A DNA stretch of 64,000 nucleotides from UBA830 sp038146925 (GTDB taxonomy: Bacteria; Pseudomonadota; Alphaproteobacteria; MPNO01; UBA830), in contig JAYQSP010000007.1 in NCBI GenBank assembly GCA_038146925.1, positions 1-64,000 of the forward strand, in the 5' to 3' direction. The number at the start of each line of letters is the position of its first letter. Within the stretch, counting starts at the first letter, position 1. The position numbers and the translations under genes are program-made. The notes below the pieces were generated by a model. The model was not told the origin of the DNA, made no database searches, and saw only the letters and a list, made by a program, of their open reading frames with translations. Below, piece after piece: positions 59,834-64,000 of this stretch.

Positions 59834-60451
59834 ATGTCGAAACGCGTGCGCTCGAAATACAAAATCAACCGGCGCCTGGGGTGCAACCTATGGGGCCGTC
59901 CGAAAAGCCCTTGGAACACCCGCGAATACGGTCCCGGCCAGCACGGCCAGCGCCGCCGCAGCAAGATGTCGGACTTCGGCCTCCAGCTGCAGGCGAAGCA
60001 GAAGCTGAAGGGCTATTACGGTAACATCACCGAAAAACAGTTCCGCCGGATTTACGGCGAAGCGGTCAAACGGCGCGGCGATACCGTCGAAGCGCTGATC
60101 GGTCTGCTGGAACAGCGTCTGGACGCAGTCGTATACCGCATGAAATTCGTGCCGACCGTCTTTGCTTCGCGCCAGTTCATCAATCACGGCCACGTCAAGG
60201 TCAACGGCGTGCGCGTCACCATCCCGTCCTATCGGGTCAAGGAAGGCGATGTCATCGAGGTGCGCGAGAAATCGCGCAACATTCCGATGGTCATCGAGGC
60301 GAGCGGCCTGACCGAACGCGACGTGCCGGAATACATGGAGGTCGATCACGGCAAAATGCAGGGCACGTTCCTGCGCGTGCCGGAATTTGCCGACGTGCCC
60401 TATCCGGTCCAGATGGAACCGAACCTGGTCATCGAATTCTATTCGCGCTGA
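59834..60451 (+). CDS. rpsD: 30S ribosomal protein S4
   Basis: 205 residues from ATG 59834, with AGGAGACAG just upstream. Sequence is unmistakable: MSKRVRSKYKINRRLGCNLW, the S4 core EKQFRRIYGEAVKRRGDT, and the S4 RNA-binding domain QRLDAVVYRMKFVPTVFASR with QFINHGHVKVNG. Primary 16S rRNA-binding protein that starts assembly of the small-subunit body. Here it is monocistronic with its own promoter and terminator, apart from the alpha operon. Confidence 0.98.
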   Translation: MSKRVRSKYKINRRLGCNLWGRPKSPWNTREYGPGQHGQRRRSKMSDFGLQLQAKQKLKGYYGNITEKQFRRIYGEAVKRRGDTVEALIGLLEQRLDAVVYRMKFVPTVFASRQFINHGHVKVNGVRVTIPSYRVKEGDVIEVREKSRNIPMVIEASGLTERDVPEYMEVDHGKMQGTFLRVPEFADVPYPVQMEPNLVIEFYSR

Positions 60452-60477
60452 TCCGGCAACGGATATCGGCGAACGAG

Positions 60478-60506
60478 CGCCCCGGCTTTGCCGGGGCGTT
60501 TTTTTA
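60478..60506 (+). terminator. Rho-independent terminator of rpsD
   Basis: A perfect 9-bp GC stem (CGCCCCGGC, 60478-60486; GCCGGGGCG, 60490-60498), a 3-nt loop and seven T. It begins 27 bp after the rpsD stop and just overlaps the end of the convergent lipoprotein gene. Confidence 0.93.
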
Positions 60507-60785
60507 TCGTCTCCGCCCCCGGAAATCGACCTGGACCCGTTCCAGCACGAAACCGGCCGGGCAGGTGGCGTCGCCGTTCAGCCGCCAGACGATCTCGGTC
60601 GTTTTGCGGTCGCCGAACAGGCTCTCCTTCCCTGCGCGGCATTCGCATTCGACGGTCTGACAGGCGAGATGAAGCTGTGGCGGCCTTTTGGCGGTATCGC
60701 TGCCGCCGCCGCAGGCGGCAAGCGCCAGAATGCTCAGGGCAATCCCCGCATGGCGCGGCCGGAAAATTTCTCGTATGAAGGACAT
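60504..60785 (-). CDS. Small lipoprotein, 93 aa
   Basis: A type II signal peptide (HAGIALSILALAACGGGSDT) with lipobox LAAC, Cys at residue 25, followed by a mature part of ~68 residues with four more cysteines (LACQTVECEC and ATCPAGF). No family recognised. Asp is not at +2, so it may be sent to the outer membrane. Convergent with rpsD: its stop lies at the edge of the rpsD terminator. Starts 41 bp from the divergent methyltransferase gene. Confidence 0.75.
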   Translation of the reverse strand: MSFIREIFRPRHAGIALSILALAACGGGSDTAKRPPQLHLACQTVECECRAGKESLFGDRKTTEIVWRLNGDATCPAGFVLERVQVDFRGRRR

Positions 60786-60826
60786 CTTCGTTATCGGAGC
60801 CGAAACGTGTTTGTAGCAGGCGTAAT

Positions 60827-61528
60827 ATGACGGAAAACGACGCGGTACGCTATGTCGAGACCGGCAGCGCCCGGCTGGACGACTTCGAACTTGAACGCCT
60901 GCACGAGGAGTTCGTCATCGAAACGGCGCGCGCCGGGCTTGGCGCCGGGGCGCGTATTCTCGAGATCGGTTACAGCCACGGGCATTTCCTCGACTGGGCG
61001 AAGGCGCGGGGCTGCACGGTCACCGGAACCGAGATCAACCCCGGTCTGCACGAGGCTGCGGCAGCCAGAGGGCATGACGTGCATCTCGGCACGCTCGACA
61101 AGATCGACCTGCCAGCGGACATCCGCTATGACGCCATCGTTGCTTTCGACGTGTTCGAACATCTGACGGTCGACGAACTGAAACACACGCTCGAGACCCT
61201 GCACGGTCTTCTGACAGACACCGGCATCGTGTTCGCCCGGTTCCCGAACGGCGGCAGTCCCTTCGGCCTCGCGTTTCAGAGCGGCGACATCACCCACAAG
61301 ACAGCGCTGAACCGAAGCGCGATGGAGCAGCTCGGCGATATCACCGGATTCGAAGTAGCGTTCTGCATGAACGCGGCGCGAACGGTATCGGGACGCAGGG
61401 CGAGGTGGCTGAAACGTCTGGCGTTCAAACTCTGCGACGCGATCGAGGTCGTCGTCGCCTTTCTCTATTTTCGCGGCCGGCGCATGCCGCTGGACGGGAA
61501 TCTGGTCTGCCTGCTGCGGAAAATCTAG
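60827..61528 (+). CDS. Class I SAM-dependent methyltransferase
   Basis: 233 residues. Motif I is GARILEIGYSHGHFLDWAKA near residue 42, followed by CTVTGTEINPGLHEAA (acidic end of beta 2) and IVAFDVFEHLTVDEL (the post-II region of UbiE/Methyltransf_23-type enzymes). C-terminal hydrophobic helix (LCDAIEVVVAFLYF). Often seen in polysaccharide or lipid contexts; the substrate is not evident here. Its TAG overlaps the stop of the convergent gene through a shared CTAG. Confidence 0.87.
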   Translation: MTENDAVRYVETGSARLDDFELERLHEEFVIETARAGLGAGARILEIGYSHGHFLDWAKARGCTVTGTEINPGLHEAAAARGHDVHLGTLDKIDLPADIRYDAIVAFDVFEHLTVDELKHTLETLHGLLTDTGIVFARFPNGGSPFGLAFQSGDITHKTALNRSAMEQLGDITGFEVAFCMNAARTVSGRRARWLKRLAFKLCDAIEVVVAFLYFRGRRMPLDGNLVCLLRKI

Positions 61529-62643
61529 TCGCGACCCGAGTTCAGCAACCGCGCGAACCGCGCCGACAGTTTGGCGAAACCCCGGTCCGGTTCCGCCATC
61601 CAGGATGCATAGTCTTCATCGCCGTCACGCCAGTGAAAGACGATCATCTGGCGGTGCAGCGGCTTGAAGGAGGGCAGCGTGTTGTAGCTGGCGCCCGGCG
61701 GGCCGGACCGGCCCGGCAGCAGGCGCTTTTCGCCGAGAAATCCCTTGAACATGTAGAATGCGTCCGACGGCGGCAGAAAGCGCAGCGCGTAATCGACTTC
61801 CGTAACCGGATCGGTGATGTCGTCGGCGTGGCGGAACGGCGGATCTTCGCCGGTGGTCAGATATCGCGCCAGTTCCGGCGACATGAAACTCCCGGCCCGG
61901 CGGACCGTCCGCGTGGGCCTGTGCGGGAAAAATTCATTCGACCGCAGGGCGACATCGACGCCGATCCGCCCGTCTTCGGGAAACGGCGCGTCGACGCCGA
62001 AGACGACCGTCTGCAGATAATTGTGCTGCTGGAACATCGCCGCGACCGGTTTGTCGTGTTCGTCCAGTGCCAGGGTGACGGCGGTGTAATGGTCGAGCTG
62101 GTGCCAGTCGTGCAGATCGCCTGCGAAACCGAGCGCGACCCCCATGACCGGCGAAATACCCGCCGCGATGCCGGATACGCGAAAGACGGCTGTCCAGGTG
62201 AGAAACGTGAATTCGCGTGTTCTTTCGCCCAGCGAGAAACGTTCGCGGTCGACGCGACCGTATACGACCGGCGCCGTCTCCGCGTTTGTCGGGCGATGCT
62301 CGAAGACGATGTAGGGATCGTCCCGATGCGCGTTCAGCAACTCCGGCGTAACGGTGTCGCTGACAATCGACCCGTCGCGCGCCAGCAGGCGGCCCTGAGC
62401 GATGTAGTCTTCGTAGAACCGGAACGGCGGATCGGTCTCGGACGCATCGCCGATGTAGAGACGGGGCCGGTACCGGGTCAGCAGATCTCGGTCGGCCGGG
62501 CCCGGCAGGGCGTCCGTCGGCGGGTTCGCCGCGAAGTACTCGGCGAATCCTGCGCGCTGGGAAAAATTCACGTCGTCCGCCCGGGCGCCGCTGCCAAACA
62601 GAAAACAGGCCGCTGCGAGCACTGCAGCGGCCTGTCCGAACAC
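61525..62643 (-). CDS. Hypothetical exported protein, 372 aa
   Basis: Family not recognised. N-terminal signal peptide (FGQAAAVLAAACFLFGSGAR, cleavage near ARADD). The mature part has DLLTRYRPRLYIGDASETDP near residue 55, a possible membrane-inserted hydrophobic stretch in AGISPVMGVALGFAGDLHDW, HQLDHYTAVTLALDEHDKPV and AAMFQQHNYLQTVVFG, all rich in His, Asp and Gln. It looks like an envelope protein, perhaps an enzyme with a metal site. 22 bp before grxD on the same strand, but downstream of it, so it may be part of the purL-bolA-grxD transcript. Confidence 0.75.
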   Translation of the reverse strand: MFGQAAAVLAAACFLFGSGARADDVNFSQRAGFAEYFAANPPTDALPGPADRDLLTRYRPRLYIGDASETDPPFRFYEDYIAQGRLLARDGSIVSDTVTPELLNAHRDDPYIVFEHRPTNAETAPVVYGRVDRERFSLGERTREFTFLTWTAVFRVSGIAAGISPVMGVALGFAGDLHDWHQLDHYTAVTLALDEHDKPVAAMFQQHNYLQTVVFGVDAPFPEDGRIGVDVALRSNEFFPHRPTRTVRRAGSFMSPELARYLTTGEDPPFRHADDITDPVTEVDYALRFLPPSDAFYMFKGFLGEKRLLPGRSGPPGASYNTLPSFKPLHRQMIVFHWRDGDEDYASWMAEPDRGFAKLSARFARLLNSGRD

Positions 62644-62665
62644 GGCAGGGTGAGTCCCGCGACTG

Positions 62666-63013
62666 TTACTCGGGGTTGGCGAGCTGAACGTTGATGCCGT
62701 TGGTATTGAAATATTCGATCAGTTCGCCGGATTCGTACATTTCGCGCACGATGTCGCAACCGCCGACGAATTCGCCCTTCACGTAGAGTTGGGGAATGGT
62801 GGGCCAGTTCGAATAGGCCTTGATGCCTTCGCGGACTTCTTCGTCTTCAAGGACGTTGATGCCCTTGAACGGAATTCCGAGATTGCTGAGAACCTGTACG
62901 CAGACCGACGAGAAACCGCACTGCGGAAAAACCGGCGTGCCTTTCATAAACAGTACGACCTCGTTGTCGTTGACTTCGCCTTTGATTTTCTCGAATACGG
63001 GATGTTCGCTCAT
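62666..63013 (-). CDS. grxD: Monothiol glutaredoxin Grx4/GrxD
   Basis: 115 residues. The monothiol CGFS active site is in FPQCGFSSVCVQVLSNLG near residue 33, with KGEFVGGCDIVREMYESGEL in the glutathione-binding C-terminal part. Grx4 proteins pass [2Fe-2S] clusters and bind BolA partners. The bolA gene is directly upstream (30 bp), as is usual in alphaproteobacteria. Confidence 0.96.
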   Translation of the reverse strand: MSEHPVFEKIKGEVNDNEVVLFMKGTPVFPQCGFSSVCVQVLSNLGIPFKGINVLEDEEVREGIKAYSNWPTIPQLYVKGEFVGGCDIVREMYESGELIEYFNTNGINVQLANPE

Positions 63014-63043
63014 CGCGAGTGTTCCTTTGTGATGAATGTGAGG

Positions 63044-63283
63044 TCAGGCGTCTTTCGGGGTACTGGTCTGAAGTGCCAGGGCGTGAAGCTCCCCGCCCAT
63101 GCGCCCTTCGAGCGCCTGATAGACCATCTGATGCTGTTGCACGCGGGTCTTGCCGGCGAAGGCACCGGAAACGACAAGGGCGGCGTAATGATCGCCGTCG
63201 CCCGCCAGGTCCTGGATCGTGACCTCGGCATCGGGCAGGCTTTCTTTTATTAGGCTTTCGATCGTGCCTGCATCCATCGGCAT
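63044..63283 (-). CDS. bolA: BolA-family protein
   Basis: 79 residues from the ATG at 63283, with GAGGGGAA ~6 bases upstream. The BolA class II KH-like fold is clear: IESLIKESLPDAEVTIQDLA, HYAALVVSGAFAGKTRVQQH (the conserved FxGxxxxxxH motif) and MVYQALEGRMGGELHALALQ. Together with GrxD it senses or transfers iron-sulfur clusters. purL ends 43 bp upstream. Confidence 0.95.
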   Translation of the reverse strand: MPMDAGTIESLIKESLPDAEVTIQDLAGDGDHYAALVVSGAFAGKTRVQQHQMVYQALEGRMGGELHALALQTSTPKDA

Positions 63284-63326
63284 CTCGTGTTCCCCTCGCT
63301 GGTTCGTGCCCGTTCCTGTCAGGCGG

Positions 63327-64000
63327 TCAGCTTGCCGCCATGTACTCCGGCAGCCAGTTTTCATGGGCTTTGCGGAGATCTGTGAGGGGTATAGAGTTGC
63401 CGTCCGCGAGGGTCAACACCGTGCCGCCGGTGCGGCCGACGAGGCGGGCAGGCACGTTGGCCGCTTGCGCTTCCGCCAGCAGCGCTTCCGCCGCATTCGT
63501 GGTAACGAGATACCGTGCCTGGTCTTCTCCGAACCACCAGGCGAGGGCCGGCAGGCCGTCGGGCGTTTCCGCCAGTTTCGCGCCGATACCGCCCGCCAGC
63601 GCCATTTCGGCGAGCGCCACCAGCAGGCCGCCGTCGGAAAGGTCGTGGCAGGCCGTCACGGAGCCGGCGCGGATCAGGGAGCGCACGAAATCGCCGTTGC
63701 GCCGTTCCGCGGCAAGATCGACCGGCGGCGGCGCGCCGTCGTCGCGGTCGGCGAACTGGCGCAGCAGCAGAGACCGGCCCAGATGGCCGGCGGTATCGCC
63801 GATCAGGACGATGTCTTCCTCCGCGTCGGCAAAACGGGGCGAGACCATGTTCGCAGTCACGTCTTCGATAAGTCCGACGCCGCCAATGGCGGGGGTCGGC
63901 AGGATGCCGGCGCCGCTGGTCTCGTTGTAGAGCGATACGTTGCCCGATACGACGGGAAAGTCGAGCGCGCGGCAGGCTTCCGCCATGCCTTCGATGCAGC
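63327..64000 (-). CDS. purL: Phosphoribosylformylglycinamidine synthase subunit PurL (3' part)
   Basis: The last ~224 codons of a minus-strand gene that runs off the right edge. The translation has FPVVSGNVSLYNETSGAGIL, TPAIGGVGLIEDV, SVTACHDLSDGGLLVALAEM and the C-terminal NSIPLTDLRKAHENWLPEYM, all typical of PurL of the small multi-subunit (PurLQS) type. It makes FGAM in purine synthesis with ATP and glutamine. The full gene would be ~2.2 kb. The order purL-bolA-grxD is conserved in alphaproteobacteria. Confidence 0.95.
   Translation of the reverse strand, partial: CIEGMAEACRALDFPVVSGNVSLYNETSGAGILPTPAIGGVGLIEDVTANMVSPRFADAEEDIVLIGDTAGHLGRSLLLRQFADRDDGAPPPVDLAAERRNGDFVRSLIRAGSVTACHDLSDGGLLVALAEMALAGGIGAKLAETPDGLPALAWWFGEDQARYLVTTNAAEALLAEAQAANVPARLVGRTGGTVLTLADGNSIPLTDLRKAHENWLPEYMAAS

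Overview
The window is a GC-rich chromosomal segment of an alphaproteobacterium. The evidence is a GcrA cell-cycle regulator, an rRNA operon ending 23S-5S-tRNA-fMet, a purL-bolA-grxD block and a class II DAHP synthase. A Rhodospirillales-like lineage is a reasonable guess, but the sequence alone does not fix the order or genus.

Layout. 1-650: end of an rRNA operon with a strong terminator. 820-1740: two decayed IS3-family remnants, one of them a 340-bp internally deleted element that still has 12-bp inverted repeats. 1.9-4.0 kb: yaaA, an Hsp20 gene with a perfect FNR/FixK-type box upstream, and an unknown gene. 4.0-8.8 kb: a leftward four-gene oxidative operon (GMC oxidoreductase, DAO-type flavoenzyme, SDR, ornithine cyclodeaminase-like). 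8.9-10.2 kb: a Ddn-like deazaflavin/flavin oxidoreductase and a BASS transporter. 10.3-17.7 kb: a surface-polysaccharide locus with an intact dTDP-rhamnose operon (glycosyltransferase-rfbB-rfbA-rfbC-rfbD). Its left part is wrecked: a 5'-truncated GT4 gene lies head to head with a 5'-truncated, frameshifted wbaP pseudogene.

17.8-38.6 kb holds gcrA and then a large catabolic island. It contains three Rieske oxygenase alpha subunits (two are close paralogues), two proteins of the 4,5-dihydroxyphthalate decarboxylase fold, a LigJ-like amidohydrolase, two class II aldolases, a zinc MDR dehydrogenase, a CobW-type GTPase, a CMD-family protein, an AroE paralogue, an alpha/beta hydrolase with a Cys nucleophile elbow, two VOC proteins, an SDR, an iron-type alcohol dehydrogenase and a 96-residue protein ending in Cys-Cys. 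The parts resemble the phthalate 4,5-dioxygenase route (oxygenase, dihydrodiol dehydrogenase, decarboxylase), but the set and order fit no pathway I can name. No regulator, transporter or Rieske reductase is present. This is the best candidate for an undescribed system in the window.

38.8-43.8 kb: a PEP-CTERM protein, a cation/proton antiporter, a sterol-desaturase-like hydroxylase and a second GMC oxidoreductase. 43.8-64 kb is mostly housekeeping: tRNA-Val, a DUF3108 protein, glmU-glmS-tenA, a succinate-semialdehyde-type dehydrogenase, glutathione reductase, an unusual pair of phosphorelay genes (one looks like a hybrid kinase that lost its kinase core), class II DAHP synthase, nadE, cimA-trmJ, rpsD, a small lipoprotein, a methyltransferase, an unknown exported protein, grxD, bolA and the 3' end of purL, which runs off the window.
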